DNA of 64,000 bases from Rhodospirillales bacterium (GCA_023898765.1 CP060238.1:1736001-1800000), one strand, 5' to 3'. Positions 34,142 to 43,403 are shown, counted from the stretch's first letter. The notes: a model not told the origin generated them from the sequence alone. Translations and numbers: made by a program.

Positions 34142-34618
34142 CTAGCTTACGATTTCCCATGTGCCGTCTTCCTGGCGGCATGCGATCCCGTATCCGGTTT
34201 CCTGCTGACCGCCGACATAAATGGTCTGCTGGTATTCGCGGCAATAACGGCCGGCGGTGTCACTGCCTTCCCGCACAGGGGTCACAGAACCGGAATTTCC
34301 GCTTTCAGGATTGTCCCATGTGATTGATTCACCGATAGGAGAGCTATGCGCCTGATAGTTGGCTCTTTGCGCATAGGCCATGTCCGCTTTATCCAGTGAC
34401 CGTCCGACTTCGCTTCCGACCAGAACGCCCAAAAGCGTGCCGACGCCCGTCGCCCAAAGACGCCCCGAACCGCTGCCGACCTGCGACCCGGCCAGCCCGC
34501 CAAGGATTGCGCCGCCCACGGCCCCTACTTTTTCCTTGTCTCCGGAATTCTGGATGGTTTCACAGCCCGAAACGGACAGCCCCAGTATAACGGCTGCCAT
34601 TAAAATGATATTCTTCAT
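34142..34618 (-). CDS. 17 kDa surface-antigen-type outer membrane lipoprotein
   Basis: 158-residue precursor with lipoprotein signal and lipobox SGCE (Cys19). It carries the glycine-zipper 2TM domain (AVGGAILGGLAGSQVGSGSG, GVGTLLGVLVGSEVGRSLD), typical of rickettsial 17 kDa antigen and SlyB-like proteins, then a C-terminal beta domain with Cys-containing GRYCREYQQTI and YGIACRQEDGTWEIV. Probable role in outer-membrane stability. Confidence 0.88.
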   Translation of the reverse strand: MKNIILMAAVILGLSVSGCETIQNSGDKEKVGAVGGAILGGLAGSQVGSGSGRLWATGVGTLLGVLVGSEVGRSLDKADMAYAQRANYQAHSSPIGESITWDNPESGNSGSVTPVREGSDTAGRYCREYQQTIYVGGQQETGYGIACRQEDGTWEIVS

Positions 34619-34689
34619 GATTTTCCGCCTTTCTTTTCCTTGCGATTCTTAGCCCAGACGCTAATCTAGCCCCGAACTTAGACCAAAAA

Positions 34690-35292
34690 ATGACAAAAAT
34701 GAAAGATTCTTTTCCTGAGAACCCCTATACGCTTTTTGGAAGCTGGCTCAGCGAGGCGGAAAAGCTGAAAGAAGACTATCCCAACGCCATGTGGCTTGCC
34801 ACCGCCACGAAGGAGGGCCGCCCCAGCGTCCGCGTTATGCTCTTGAAAGGCTGGGATGAAAACGGCTTTGTTTTCTATACCAATGCCGAAAGCCGGAAAG
34901 GACGGGAGCTTCTTGAAAACCCCTATGCGGCGCTGAATTTCTACTGGAAAACCCTGAAAAGGCAGGTGCGCGTTGAAGGGCGGATTGAGGAAGTCAGCGA
35001 AAAAGAATCGGATGATTATTTTGCCTCCCGCCCCCGCGGAAGCCGGATCGGGGCATGGGCCTCCCGGCAATCCCGCCCTGTCGATAATTACGAAACATTT
35101 AGAAAAAGGGTTGAAGAGATTGAAACCAAATATGACGGGCAAGAAGACATTCCCCGCCCGCCTTACTGGAAAGGATTTCGTGTCCGGCCGGAGCGCATTG
35201 AATTCTGGCATGAAGGTGAATTTCGCCTTCACCACCGCTATGAATACACCCCTTCGGGAACGGGCTGGAATATCCAGACCCTTTACCCTTAG
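34690..35292 (+). CDS. pdxH: Pyridoxine/pyridoxamine 5'-phosphate oxidase
   Basis: FMN enzyme that makes pyridoxal 5'-phosphate, the cofactor of HemA and the aminotransferase further right. The 200 residues include RPSVRVMLLKGWDENGFVFY, the FMN-binding FYTNAESRKGRELLENP, RIEEV, and the C-terminal signature FWHEGEFRLHHRYEYTP. ATG codons at 34690 and 34699 both fit; the ribosome site is weak. It precedes htpG by 39 bases in the same direction. Confidence 0.95.
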   Translation: MTKMKDSFPENPYTLFGSWLSEAEKLKEDYPNAMWLATATKEGRPSVRVMLLKGWDENGFVFYTNAESRKGRELLENPYAALNFYWKTLKRQVRVEGRIEEVSEKESDDYFASRPRGSRIGAWASRQSRPVDNYETFRKRVEEIETKYDGQEDIPRPPYWKGFRVRPERIEFWHEGEFRLHHRYEYTPSGTGWNIQTLYP

Positions 35293-35331
35293 CTGGACCC
35301 ACGTCAAATATAAAAAAGCAAAAACGAAGCC

Positions 35332-37233
35332 ATGACCGAAGAAAAACAGAATTTCGATACCGATGTCTCCCGCTTGCTGGATATTGTCGCCAACGCGCTT
35401 TATTCCAACCGGGATGTGTTCCTGCGGGAGTTGATTTCCAACGCCGCCGATGCGTGCGACCGGCTGCGCTATGACGCCCTCCAGACCCCGAACATGACGG
35501 AAGGAGACTCTGATTTCCGTGTGCGGATATCGCAAAATGCGAAGGAACGCACCCTGACCATTGCCGATAACGGCGTGGGGATGAACAGGGAAGATCTCGT
35601 CAAAAACCTTGGCACCATTGCCCATTCCGGCACGGCGGCCCTTGTCGAGTCCCTGAAGGACCAAAAAAACGCCGGTGATTTAAACCTGATCGGCCAGTTC
35701 GGCGTCGGGTTTTACGCCTCCTTCATGGTGGCAAATAAAGTAGAAGTCATCAGCCGCAAAGCCGGCGAGAAGCAGGCATGGCTCTGGGAGTCCGACGGCC
35801 GCACGGGATTTACGGTGCGCGAAGCCGGCAAAGACGAAACCGAAGCCCTTATCTCGAACCGCGGAACAACGATTATCCTGCATGTGAAAGACAACGCCTC
35901 GGATTTCCTTCTGGATGAAAAGCTCAAACAAATTATCCTGACCTATTCCGACCATATCAACGTGCCGGTTTATCTGGGTGAAAAGGAAGAAGATGAAAAG
36001 CCGGTCAACACGGCCTCGGCGCTCTGGATGCGCTCCAAAAGCGATATCACCGAAGAACAGTATAAAGAGTTCTACCGGCATATGGGCCACGTCTTTGATG
36101 AACCCCTGACGCAGGCCCACTGGAAGGCGGAAGGCAAAATCGAATATACCGCGCTTTTGTACACCCCCACCATGCGCCCGTGGGACCTTTACGATCCGGA
36201 ACGCAAACACGCCGTGCGCCTGTACGTGAAACGGGTCTATATCACAGACCATCTCGACAACCTTGTTTATCCGTGGATGCGGTTTTTGCGGGGAGTCATC
36301 GACAGCGAAGACCTGCCGCTGAATATCAGCCGTGAAATGCTCCAGAACAACCCCGTCGTGACGCTCATCCGTCGCGGCGTGACCAAGCATATCCTTTCGG
36401 ATCTGGACAAACTTTCCCAAAACAACCCCATTGCCTTTGAAACCTTCTGGCTCCAGTTCGGCGCCGTGTTAAAGGAAGGGCTTTATGACGCCGCCGAACA
36501 TCGCGAAGACATCTTCAAGGTCTGCCGGTTCTATTCCACAAAATCGGACAACAAGCTCACCAGCTTGAAAGACTACGTGTCCCGCATGAAAGAGGGGCAA
36601 AAAGACATCTACTACATCACAGGAGAAAAACTCGACGCCCTTCAAAACTCTCCCCAGATTGAAGGGTTCAAAGCCCGCGGGCTGGAAGTTCTTTTCTTCA
36701 CCGACACGGTCGACAGCTTCTGGCTCCAGATGGCAAGCGACTTCGAAGGTAAAAAATTCACCTCTATCACGAAAGGCGTCGTTGATCTGGATGCTTTTGA
36801 CGATACAGGAGACAAAGAAGAAAAAAGCAAGAAGAAAAAAGAAAAGAAAAACAAGACCAATGCCTTGCTCGTCGTTTTAATGGAACAGCTTAAGGAACAT
36901 GTCAGCAATGTCCGCATTTCAAACCGCCTGACAGACTCCCCCGTTTGTCTGGTGGCGGCCGACACCGGCACGGATATGCATATGGAGCGCACATTGAAGC
37001 TCAGTCAAAAATACGATCCGCAGTCCAAACGTGTCCTGGAAATAAATCCGGACCATCCGCTGATTGAACGCCTGTCCGGAATGGCCGAGGAAGATGCAGG
37101 CTCTCAGGCGTTAAAAGACGCGGCGCAGCTTCTTCTCGATCAAGCAATGATTATTCAGGGAGAACCCGTAAACAACCCCTCCGCCTTTGCCCGCCGCATG
37201 GCCGACTTTGTGCAAAAGGGTCTGGCGGCCTAG
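35332..37233 (+). CDS. htpG: Chaperone HtpG (Hsp90)
   Basis: ATP-dependent cytosolic chaperone. The 633 residues are family-typical. The GHKL ATPase domain shows LRELISNAADACDRLRYD, DNGVGMNREDLVKNLGTIAHSGT (split here at motif borders) and GQFGVGFYASFMVA; the middle domain has YVKRVYITDH and EDLPLNISREMLQ. The linker near residue 495 is Lys-rich (KKKKEKK), a feature more of eukaryotic Hsp90 linkers than of most HtpG proteins. No heat-shock (CIRCE or sigma-32) promoter could be recognised upstream. Confidence 0.97.
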   Translation: MTEEKQNFDTDVSRLLDIVANALYSNRDVFLRELISNAADACDRLRYDALQTPNMTEGDSDFRVRISQNAKERTLTIADNGVGMNREDLVKNLGTIAHSGTAALVESLKDQKNAGDLNLIGQFGVGFYASFMVANKVEVISRKAGEKQAWLWESDGRTGFTVREAGKDETEALISNRGTTIILHVKDNASDFLLDEKLKQIILTYSDHINVPVYLGEKEEDEKPVNTASALWMRSKSDITEEQYKEFYRHMGHVFDEPLTQAHWKAEGKIEYTALLYTPTMRPWDLYDPERKHAVRLYVKRVYITDHLDNLVYPWMRFLRGVIDSEDLPLNISREMLQNNPVVTLIRRGVTKHILSDLDKLSQNNPIAFETFWLQFGAVLKEGLYDAAEHREDIFKVCRFYSTKSDNKLTSLKDYVSRMKEGQKDIYYITGEKLDALQNSPQIEGFKARGLEVLFFTDTVDSFWLQMASDFEGKKFTSITKGVVDLDAFDDTGDKEEKSKKKKEKKNKTNALLVVLMEQLKEHVSNVRISNRLTDSPVCLVAADTGTDMHMERTLKLSQKYDPQSKRVLEINPDHPLIERLSGMAEEDAGSQALKDAAQLLLDQAMIIQGEPVNNPSAFARRMADFVQKGLAA

Positions 37234-37262
37234 GGCGTTCGTCGTTCAGGCTGGTTGAACAC

Positions 37263-37332
37263 TGTCATTTCCGAGCGCAGCGAAGAATCTCCGGAAAACG
37301 CTGAGATCCTTCGCCCTCGGCTCAGGATGACA
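37263..37332. repeat. Second copy of the TGTCATT...ATGACA palindromic repeat
   Basis: 70 bases starting TGTCATTTCCGAGCGCAGCG and ending CAGGATGACA. Its left 25 bases match the minus-strand reading of the 7382-7458 copy at roughly four of five positions. It lies between htpG and a terminator, outside any gene. Confidence 0.65.
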
Positions 37333-37352
37333 GAACGGGGACTCAGGATAAC

Positions 37353-37432
37353 AAAACAGGCCGCGCTTACCCCGATTGCAGAACGCTCTGGCGTCTGGAC
37401 GCCTCTCAATACCACCGGAGCGCGGCCGTTTT
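37353..37432. terminator. Bidirectional terminator between htpG and the zincin-like gene
   Basis: AAAAC-a-GGCCGCGCT (37353-37367) pairs with AGCGCGGCC-GTTTT (37419-37432). Inside is a tight GGCGTC-TG-GACGCC hairpin (37390-37403). T-tracts flank both sides, so it can act for both convergent genes. Confidence 0.7.
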
Positions 37433-37862
37433 AAAGCATTCCCTGATAATGGCGGCGCGTCATCTCTTCGATTTCATCTTCGGAAAAATCGAAATTATTG
37501 CCAAGCTCTTCGATCATGGCTTCCCGCACGACCTGCGCAAGATCCTCGCCCGTTTCCCCCCACACATCCAGCAGCGGACGGCGGTAAAGGATCAAAACGT
37601 CCTCGTCATTGGCCACTTTGCTTTCGACCCCGGGAGACAACTCCTTGCCGCTGTGAAAGAGGGCAACAATCTCGTAAGGGTCTTCAAGGTCCAGATCTTT
37701 TTGTGTCGTTTCGTCCGGCATCTCCTCAATCTGAAGAGCCAGCCCGTCACAAAACTCTAAAATTTCTTCCGGCAGGCTCTCCAGTATGTCGCCGGCGATC
37801 GCCTCAATATCCTCCAGACTGGGCGGCACCGAAAAGTTCATGACAACGCGCTGCTGATTCAT
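37431..37862 (-). CDS. Zincin-like metallopeptidase-family protein with degenerate active site
   Basis: 143 residues of the DUF1025/PF06262 zincin-like family: SLPEEILEFCDGLALQIEEMP, the ILYRRPLLDVW core and a C-terminal helix. In active relatives this helix carries HEIGHHF; here it reads EELGNNF, so both ligand His residues are replaced by Glu/Asn and only the Glu remains. The protein therefore probably does not bind zinc in the usual way. A very strong GGAGGGGGGAG site precedes the ATG at 37862. Confidence 0.75.
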   Translation of the reverse strand: MNQQRVVMNFSVPPSLEDIEAIAGDILESLPEEILEFCDGLALQIEEMPDETTQKDLDLEDPYEIVALFHSGKELSPGVESKVANDEDVLILYRRPLLDVWGETGEDLAQVVREAMIEELGNNFDFSEDEIEEMTRRHYQGML

Positions 37863-37948
37863 ATCGCTCCCCCCTCCAAAGAAAAAAGACTCAACTGATT
37901 TAAGTTAGAGGTTACGATGAAAAGGGGCTTTTGCCAATAATGAAAAAA

Positions 37949-39610
37949 TCAAGGCTTCGCATTCGTTGTCATCTGGCGCGGGTCCATCCGGATTTCGATG
38001 ATGGCGGCACGCTCCGATGAAAGCGCCGCATTCCATGCCTTTTCAAAATCTCCTGCCTTTTCGACACGCACGGAAAATGCGCCAAAACTCTTCGCATAAG
38101 CCACGAAATCCGGATTGGTCAGATCCGTGGCACTCACCCGCCCCGGATAGTGACGTTCCTGATGCATGCGGATTGTGCCGTACATTCCGTTATTGCAGAC
38201 CATGATAATCGGTTTTGCCTTGTGATGTATTGCGGTTGCAATATCGTTTGCGCTCATCATAAAACCGCCGTCCCCGCACAGGCCCAGAACAAGTCTGTCG
38301 GGGCATTCCAGAGAGGCCGAAATCGCGGAAGGCACCGCATATCCCATCGCGCCGCTGGTGGGCGCCAACAGGCGGTTGGGGTGGCCATATCTCAAATAAC
38401 GCTGGGCCCAGCCGCTGAAATTTCCGGCATCCGTCGTAACAATTGAATCTGAAGGCAGGATATCGCGCAGCTGCGCAAAAATGGCCGTCATATCCGCGCC
38501 GTGCCAGTCCCCCTGCTCTTTCGTATCGATATGGGTCCATTCCAGATAATCCCGCCGGGCCTGTTCGCACCAGTCGGACCATTTCCCGTCTCCCGCTTTC
38601 AACTTCAACTGCTCGAGCCCGCCGCAAAAACTTTCCATGCCGGATAAAACCGCAAGCGCCGGCGTATAAACCTTTCCAAGCTCTTCCTCTCCCGGATAAA
38701 TATGGATGAGTTTCTGAACCGGATAAGGCGGCTCCCCAAAAAGCGTATAGCCCTGCGTCATAATCTCGCTTAAACGCGCGCCGGCCGCCAGCAGGACATC
38801 TGCGTCTTTCACACGCTGGACAAGCCGCGGGTTCGGGCTTGTCCCCAGTTCCCCGATATAACAATCGTGCCGGTGATCGAAAAGATCCTGGCGCCGGAAA
38901 GACGTTGCAACAGGCAGCTTGTTTTCCTTTGCAAACCTTTCGAAACGCCGGCACGCCCGGTCGCTCCACCCCGTTCCGCCGACGATGGCAAGCGGCCGTT
39001 CAGCGCCGGCCAAAAGTCCCTGTATTTTATCGAAATCCGACGGGGACATCTCCGGCATTTCGCCCGAAACAGATGCAGGAGGCGCGGCCTCCGCTTCTTC
39101 CGAAAGCATGTCTTCGGGCAAGCCCAGAACGACAGGCCCCGGACGCCCCGAAAGCGCTTCTTTAAAAGCGCGCTCAATACAGGCGGGAATATCCTTCGGG
39201 TCTTCTATTTCCGCCGCCCATTTCGCAAGCGAGCCGAAAACTTTTTCAACGTCAATTTCCTGAAAGGCTTCCCGCCCTTTTTCCGCGCGGCGCACCTGCC
39301 CCATGAATAAAATCATCGGCGTTGAATCCTGACGCGCCGTATGCACCGCGATTGACGCATTACAGGCGCCGGGGCCGCGTGTGACGAAAACGATCCCCGG
39401 CTTCCCGGTGAGTTTCCCATAAGCCTCTCCCATAAACCCTGCGCAGGATTCGTGACGGCAGGTAATTGCCTCTATCTCTTCGTGCTCCAGAAGAGCATCC
39501 AGGACAGGCAGGTAACTTTCTCCCGCAACACAAAAAAGACGGCGAACACCCTGGACCGACAGTGAATTCACCAAAATCTGCCCGCCCGTTTTTCTATTTG
39601 CCTTAATCAT
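37949..39610 (-). CDS. Thiamine-diphosphate enzyme, acetolactate-synthase-like
   Basis: 553 residues with three ThDP-enzyme domains: N-terminal pyrimidine-binding domain with the catalytic Glu in ITCRHESCAGFMGEAYGK, a central domain (LAIVGGTGWSD), and a C-terminal PP domain with the GDGGFMMSANDIATAIHH motif. It resembles large acetolactate synthase and related oxalyl-CoA decarboxylase or benzoylformate decarboxylase types; no regulatory small subunit (ilvN) is nearby, so I do not call it ilvB. The ATG at 39610 (MIKANRKTGGQILV) is preferred over in-frame upstream starts that would overlap the divergent response regulator. Confidence 0.88.
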   Translation of the reverse strand: MIKANRKTGGQILVNSLSVQGVRRLFCVAGESYLPVLDALLEHEEIEAITCRHESCAGFMGEAYGKLTGKPGIVFVTRGPGACNASIAVHTARQDSTPMILFMGQVRRAEKGREAFQEIDVEKVFGSLAKWAAEIEDPKDIPACIERAFKEALSGRPGPVVLGLPEDMLSEEAEAAPPASVSGEMPEMSPSDFDKIQGLLAGAERPLAIVGGTGWSDRACRRFERFAKENKLPVATSFRRQDLFDHRHDCYIGELGTSPNPRLVQRVKDADVLLAAGARLSEIMTQGYTLFGEPPYPVQKLIHIYPGEEELGKVYTPALAVLSGMESFCGGLEQLKLKAGDGKWSDWCEQARRDYLEWTHIDTKEQGDWHGADMTAIFAQLRDILPSDSIVTTDAGNFSGWAQRYLRYGHPNRLLAPTSGAMGYAVPSAISASLECPDRLVLGLCGDGGFMMSANDIATAIHHKAKPIIMVCNNGMYGTIRMHQERHYPGRVSATDLTNPDFVAYAKSFGAFSVRVEKAGDFEKAWNAALSSERAAIIEIRMDPRQMTTNAKP

Positions 39611-39697
39611 CACCGGCCAAGTATGGCAGGGTTTTTCCCCTGAAAAAAGGGAGGATTTTTGTTGTTCTGAAAGAAAAATCATGCAACCTTTGAACGC

Positions 39698-40255
39698 ATG
39701 ACTTACCGCCTCCACGATGTCAAAGTTCTTGTCGTCGACGATATGCCGCCCATGCTGTCGTTGACAAAATCCATTTTAAAAATTTTTGGCTTTACGAATG
39801 TTATTGGCGCTGTGAACGGCGAGGATGCCTTTCACGAATTTACGTTCGGAAAGCCGGATATTATCATTACGGATTGGTTAAAAGGACCATTTACCGGATT
39901 GGATCTTATTGAAAAAATCAGAAAAGCTCCCAAATCCGAAAACCCTTTTGTGCCCGTTATTCTGATGACAGGATATACAAGCCGTGCCCGCGTTGAACAG
40001 GCGCGCGATCACGGCGTAACGGAATTTCTGATGAAACCCTTTTCCGCTCGCGATCTTTACAGCAGAATTGTTCAGGTCATTGAGAAACCGAGACAGTTTG
40101 TCGATTCCCCCAATTTTTTCGGCCCGGACAGACGCCGGCGTAAAAACGTCGTCTATTCCGGTGTAGGAAAAAGGGAAACGGATGTCAGTAGTGAATTAAA
40201 TGAAGAAATGGATCTTATTCTAAAAGATCTGCACGAAAGCGTTAAAAAACTCTAA
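39698..40255 (+). CDS. CheY-like response regulator
   Basis: 185 residues. The receiver domain (about 8-125) has the acidic pair in VVDDMPPM, phospho-acceptor Asp in IITDWLKGPFTG, Thr in ILMTGYTS and Lys in LMKPFSARD. A short tail holds the FFGPDRRRRK motif seen in many alphaproteobacterial stand-alone regulators, then an acidic helix. There is no output DNA-binding domain, so it acts by protein contact. Its TAATG stop/start overlap ties it to the next gene. No histidine kinase is nearby. Confidence 0.9.
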   Translation: MTYRLHDVKVLVVDDMPPMLSLTKSILKIFGFTNVIGAVNGEDAFHEFTFGKPDIIITDWLKGPFTGLDLIEKIRKAPKSENPFVPVILMTGYTSRARVEQARDHGVTEFLMKPFSARDLYSRIVQVIEKPRQFVDSPNFFGPDRRRRKNVVYSGVGKRETDVSSELNEEMDLILKDLHESVKKL

Positions 40256-40773
40256 TGGACAAGACAGACGAAGACATATGGGGGAGACCCGCACGCTTTA
40301 TCATGCCGCCGAACAAACTGAAGGAAAAGGTTGGCAGCGGCGGTATCCCTGCGGGAAACCTTATCCAGGCCCAGAAGCACATGGACAACAACCCGGAAGA
40401 CTTCGTGCCGCACGGTAAAAAGAATTTAAAAAGGCTGAACAATCTCCTGAAAAATTTAAACAATGCGGAAGAAAGTGAAAAAGCAAAAACGCTGTCTTCC
40501 ATCGTTCAGGAAATTATGGATCTTAAAGCCCATGGCGGCATGTTCCATTACAACCTTGTTTCGATGATCGCAGATGTGACACTCGAATTTCTGGAAAAGG
40601 CAAACCATCTCGACAAAGATTCCCTCGCCCTTATTGAGGCCCACAACAAAGCACTCTCTGTTATTTTGAGCAACAGGTTAAGGGGGAATGGCGGATATGA
40701 AGGACAAGCCCTGACGATTGGATTGCGGGAAGCCTGCGAACGCTACTACGAAAAACACGGCATTGCCTATTGA
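40255..40773 (+). CDS. CheE/Hpt-like partner protein
   Basis: 172 residues beginning MDKTDEDIWGRPARF with the IMPPNKLKEKVGSGG motif. Its central helix (IMDLKAHGGMFHYNLVSMIAD) corresponds to the HDLRGQ-x-x-x-F region of alphaproteobacterial CheE-like proteins; here the His comes after Ala-Lys rather than in the usual HDLR. It may bind or pass phosphate to the regulator just upstream, with which it overlaps by one base. Assignment rests on motif layout and neighbourhood. Confidence 0.6.
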   Translation: MDKTDEDIWGRPARFIMPPNKLKEKVGSGGIPAGNLIQAQKHMDNNPEDFVPHGKKNLKRLNNLLKNLNNAEESEKAKTLSSIVQEIMDLKAHGGMFHYNLVSMIADVTLEFLEKANHLDKDSLALIEAHNKALSVILSNRLRGNGGYEGQALTIGLREACERYYEKHGIAY

Positions 40774-40876
40774 TACGCGTGCCTTCCCCCGGCTGCCGCG
40801 AGGGATAACCTTTCTGTTTTTTAGCCAAAATTAAGATTTTCCATGTTAGAATGGACGGCGTAGAGAAAGGATTTTT

Positions 40877-41053
40877 ATGACACTCCCGCCAGCAATCGCC
40901 GCAGAAGCGGCCATGACCCGCCAGAACGTGGCGCTGTCCTCCCTCAAAAGGAGCGCTGATACTGAAAAGCAGATTGCCGATCTTTTGGAAAAGGCGATTG
41001 AAAATGTGCCGACATCCTCTATCCGCGGCAGCACTCTGAATATCAAAGCTTAA
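40877..41053 (+). CDS. Small YjfB-like putative motility protein
   Basis: 58 residues, MTLPPAIAAEAAMTRQNVAL through a C-terminal NIKA, with AAAGGA five bases before the ATG. The pattern (N-terminal helix rich in Ala, Gln and Met, then a second helix ending IENVP) fits the YjfB family found near flagellar and chemotaxis genes. Its position after the regulator and CheE-like gene supports a motility link. Confidence 0.65.
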   Translation: MTLPPAIAAEAAMTRQNVALSSLKRSADTEKQIADLLEKAIENVPTSSIRGSTLNIKA

Positions 41054-41084
41054 AACCCAATCCCGCTACAGCGCGAAAAACACT

Positions 41085-42059
41085 CTAAGGCTTCATGGAT
41101 CCTGCGCCTGGCGAAGGAAACTTGATGGATTTTGCTTCCGGCAGGGAAGGAAGATATTCATCTATCTCCGCGCTATAAGGATAGGCTTCCTGAATGCCGA
41201 CTTTCAGGCAGGACAACCCCGCAGCCACATTGGCGCGTTTAATCCCTTCCAGCAAAGAGGTCCCCTTGTAAATCATCGCTGCCAGGGTCCCGCAGAAACA
41301 ATCCCCCGCGCCTGTCGTATCGACGACTTTTTCCAGTTCCAGCGCAGGGACAAGCCAGGCCCTTCCATCCTGAGTCACAACAATGGTGCCGCGGGGACCG
41401 CGGGTCAGAATACAGGTAAGTTTTCCAAACTTTGCCAGCGTTTCCGCGATGCGGTCGGCGTCTTTGTCGCTATCCAGATTAAAGCCGTAGCTTTCCGCCA
41501 TCTGGCGCGCCTCAATCTGGTTTACGATAAGATAATCCACATAACTCAGGGCGGATTTCGGTAATTTCAAAGCCGGCGCCACATTCAAAATAACCGTTGC
41601 GCCAAATTCCTTTGCCCGTTCCATCAGTGCAATGTTTTCCGCCACGGGAATCTCCATCTGCATCAACACGACATTGCCGGCCTTTAAAATTTCGTCCGGC
41701 ACCTGCTCGGCGGACACTTCGGCATTGGCGCCGGAAGCGACCACGATCTCGTTTTCCCCGTTGCGGTCCCGCATCACAAAAGCCAGCCCTGTCGGCAAAA
41801 TCTCGGACGTGGATACGCCGGAGGTCATCACCTCGTTCCGGCGAAGGTTATTCAGGATACGAAGCCCCATCCCGTCATCCCCGACCCGTCCGACCAGCGC
41901 CGTTTTTTCGCCCGTGCGGGCCGCCGCCAGCGCCTGGTTTCCACCTTTTCCGCCGGGTGTGGTTTTGTAATCCAGCGACAAAACGGTCTCGCCCGGCTGC
42001 GGGAATTTCCCGACCCCGATATTGAGGTCCATATTGATGGAACCGAAAACAACAATCAT
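41085..42059 (-). CDS. rbsK: Ribokinase-type sugar kinase (PfkB family)
   Basis: 324 residues. Substrate-side GSINMDLNIGV and TTPGGKGGNQALAAAR and the ATP/anion-hole motif VVDTTGAGDCFCGTLAAM are typical of ribokinases, which phosphorylate D-ribose at C5. The C-terminus adds a Pro/Ser-rich tail (FPSPGAGSMKP). No ribose transporter or regulator is adjacent, so the substrate is inferred only from overall match. Confidence 0.85.
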   Translation of the reverse strand: MIVVFGSINMDLNIGVGKFPQPGETVLSLDYKTTPGGKGGNQALAAARTGEKTALVGRVGDDGMGLRILNNLRRNEVMTSGVSTSEILPTGLAFVMRDRNGENEIVVASGANAEVSAEQVPDEILKAGNVVLMQMEIPVAENIALMERAKEFGATVILNVAPALKLPKSALSYVDYLIVNQIEARQMAESYGFNLDSDKDADRIAETLAKFGKLTCILTRGPRGTIVVTQDGRAWLVPALELEKVVDTTGAGDCFCGTLAAMIYKGTSLLEGIKRANVAAGLSCLKVGIQEAYPYSAEIDEYLPSLPEAKSIKFPSPGAGSMKP

Positions 42060-42176
42060 TCAACTCTCCCTGAGACTTTTCCCGCTTATGACCTTCATCA
42101 AGGATTTCAGTATAGACATCTCTTTACGATCTTGAAATAGTAGTGTTCTTCAGAGGCAACTTTCCGTGGATTTATT

Positions 42177-43403
42177 ATGAATTATAACGACCTTTTCCAA
42201 TCAAAAATTGATCTTATCAAACAGGAAGGGCGCTACCGCGTTTTTGCCCCGCTGGAGCGCCTCTGCGGGCAATTTCCACGGGCACGTTATCACGGGCCGG
42301 ACGGCAGCGTGAAGGAGGTCACCGTCTGGTGCTCCAACGATTATCTGGGGATGGGGCAAAACCCCGCCGTCTTAAAGGCCATGCACGAGGCCCTGGATAC
42401 GTACGGCGCAGGCGCAGGCGGCACGCGCAATATCTCCGGCACGCATAAGCTCCACGTCGATCTGGAATCCTCTCTGGCCGATTTGCACGGGAAAGAATCC
42501 GCGCTGGTCTTTTCTTCCGCCTATGTCGCCAATGAAGGAACGCTCAGCACCCTGATCCGCCTTTTGGGAGAATGTATCGTCTTTTCAGACGAACTGAATC
42601 ACGCCTCCATGATTCACGGCATCCGTTCCGGCAAATGCGAAAAACATATTTACGCCCACAACGATCTGGCGCATCTGGAATCTTTGTTAAAAGCCGCGCC
42701 GGCGAACAAGCCCAAAATCATCGCGTTCGAATCCGTCTATTCCATGGAAGGCGACATTTCCCCGATCAGGGAAATTTGCGATCTGGCCGATCGGTACGGC
42801 TGTATGACCTATCTGGATGAAGTGCATGCCGTTGGCGTTTACGGGCCGCGCGGCGGCGGCATTGCCGAGCAGCGCGGATTGATGGACCGGATCGACATAA
42901 TCGAAGGCACCTTCGGCAAGGCTTACGGCGTCATGGGCGGCTTTATTACCGGACGCGCCGCCGTGGTCGACGCCGTGCGCAGTTTTGCCTCCGGCTTTAT
43001 CTTTACGACCTCCCTGCCGCCGTCCGTCCTGGCCGGTGCGCTGGCGAGTGTGGAATATCTCAAAACATCCGAGATGGAGCGCCAGCGCGTGCGGCACAAT
43101 ACCCGCTACATGAAAGATGCGCTGGAGAAAAACGGCCTGCCCTATTTAAAAGGCGACAGCCATATCATCCCGCTCATCATCGGGGATGCCGCCTGCTGCA
43201 AAGCCCTGACCGATACCCTGATGCGCGAACATGACATCTATGTGCAGCCTATCAACTACCCCACCGTTCCCAAAGGAACGGAGCGCATGCGCCTCACCGC
43301 AACAGCCGCGCATAAAAAAGAGGATATCGATCATATGGTCGATATCCTCCGCCGTCTTTACGAGGAAAACCATGTCTTCCAATATGCCGCCGAGCGGGCC
43401 TAG
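42177..43403 (+). CDS. hemA: 5-aminolevulinate synthase
   Basis: Condenses glycine with succinyl-CoA: the C4 route to haem, characteristic of alphaproteobacteria. The 408 residues contain GAGAGGTRNISGTHKLHVDLE, SVYSMEGDISPI, YLDEVHAVGVYGPRGGG and the PLP-binding Lys in EGTFGKAYGVMGG. The GTSLPPSV-like segment TTSLPPSVLAGAL follows. Length is normal. The stop overlaps the convergent hypothetical gene by a few bases. Confidence 0.97.
   Translation: MNYNDLFQSKIDLIKQEGRYRVFAPLERLCGQFPRARYHGPDGSVKEVTVWCSNDYLGMGQNPAVLKAMHEALDTYGAGAGGTRNISGTHKLHVDLESSLADLHGKESALVFSSAYVANEGTLSTLIRLLGECIVFSDELNHASMIHGIRSGKCEKHIYAHNDLAHLESLLKAAPANKPKIIAFESVYSMEGDISPIREICDLADRYGCMTYLDEVHAVGVYGPRGGGIAEQRGLMDRIDIIEGTFGKAYGVMGGFITGRAAVVDAVRSFASGFIFTTSLPPSVLAGALASVEYLKTSEMERQRVRHNTRYMKDALEKNGLPYLKGDSHIIPLIIGDAACCKALTDTLMREHDIYVQPINYPTVPKGTERMRLTATAAHKKEDIDHMVDILRRLYEENHVFQYAAERA

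Noticed and set aside
37376..37843. 155-residue open frame on the plus strand
   Set aside because: Shadow of the zincin-like gene; overlaps a terminator and encodes Pro/Arg-rich sequence.
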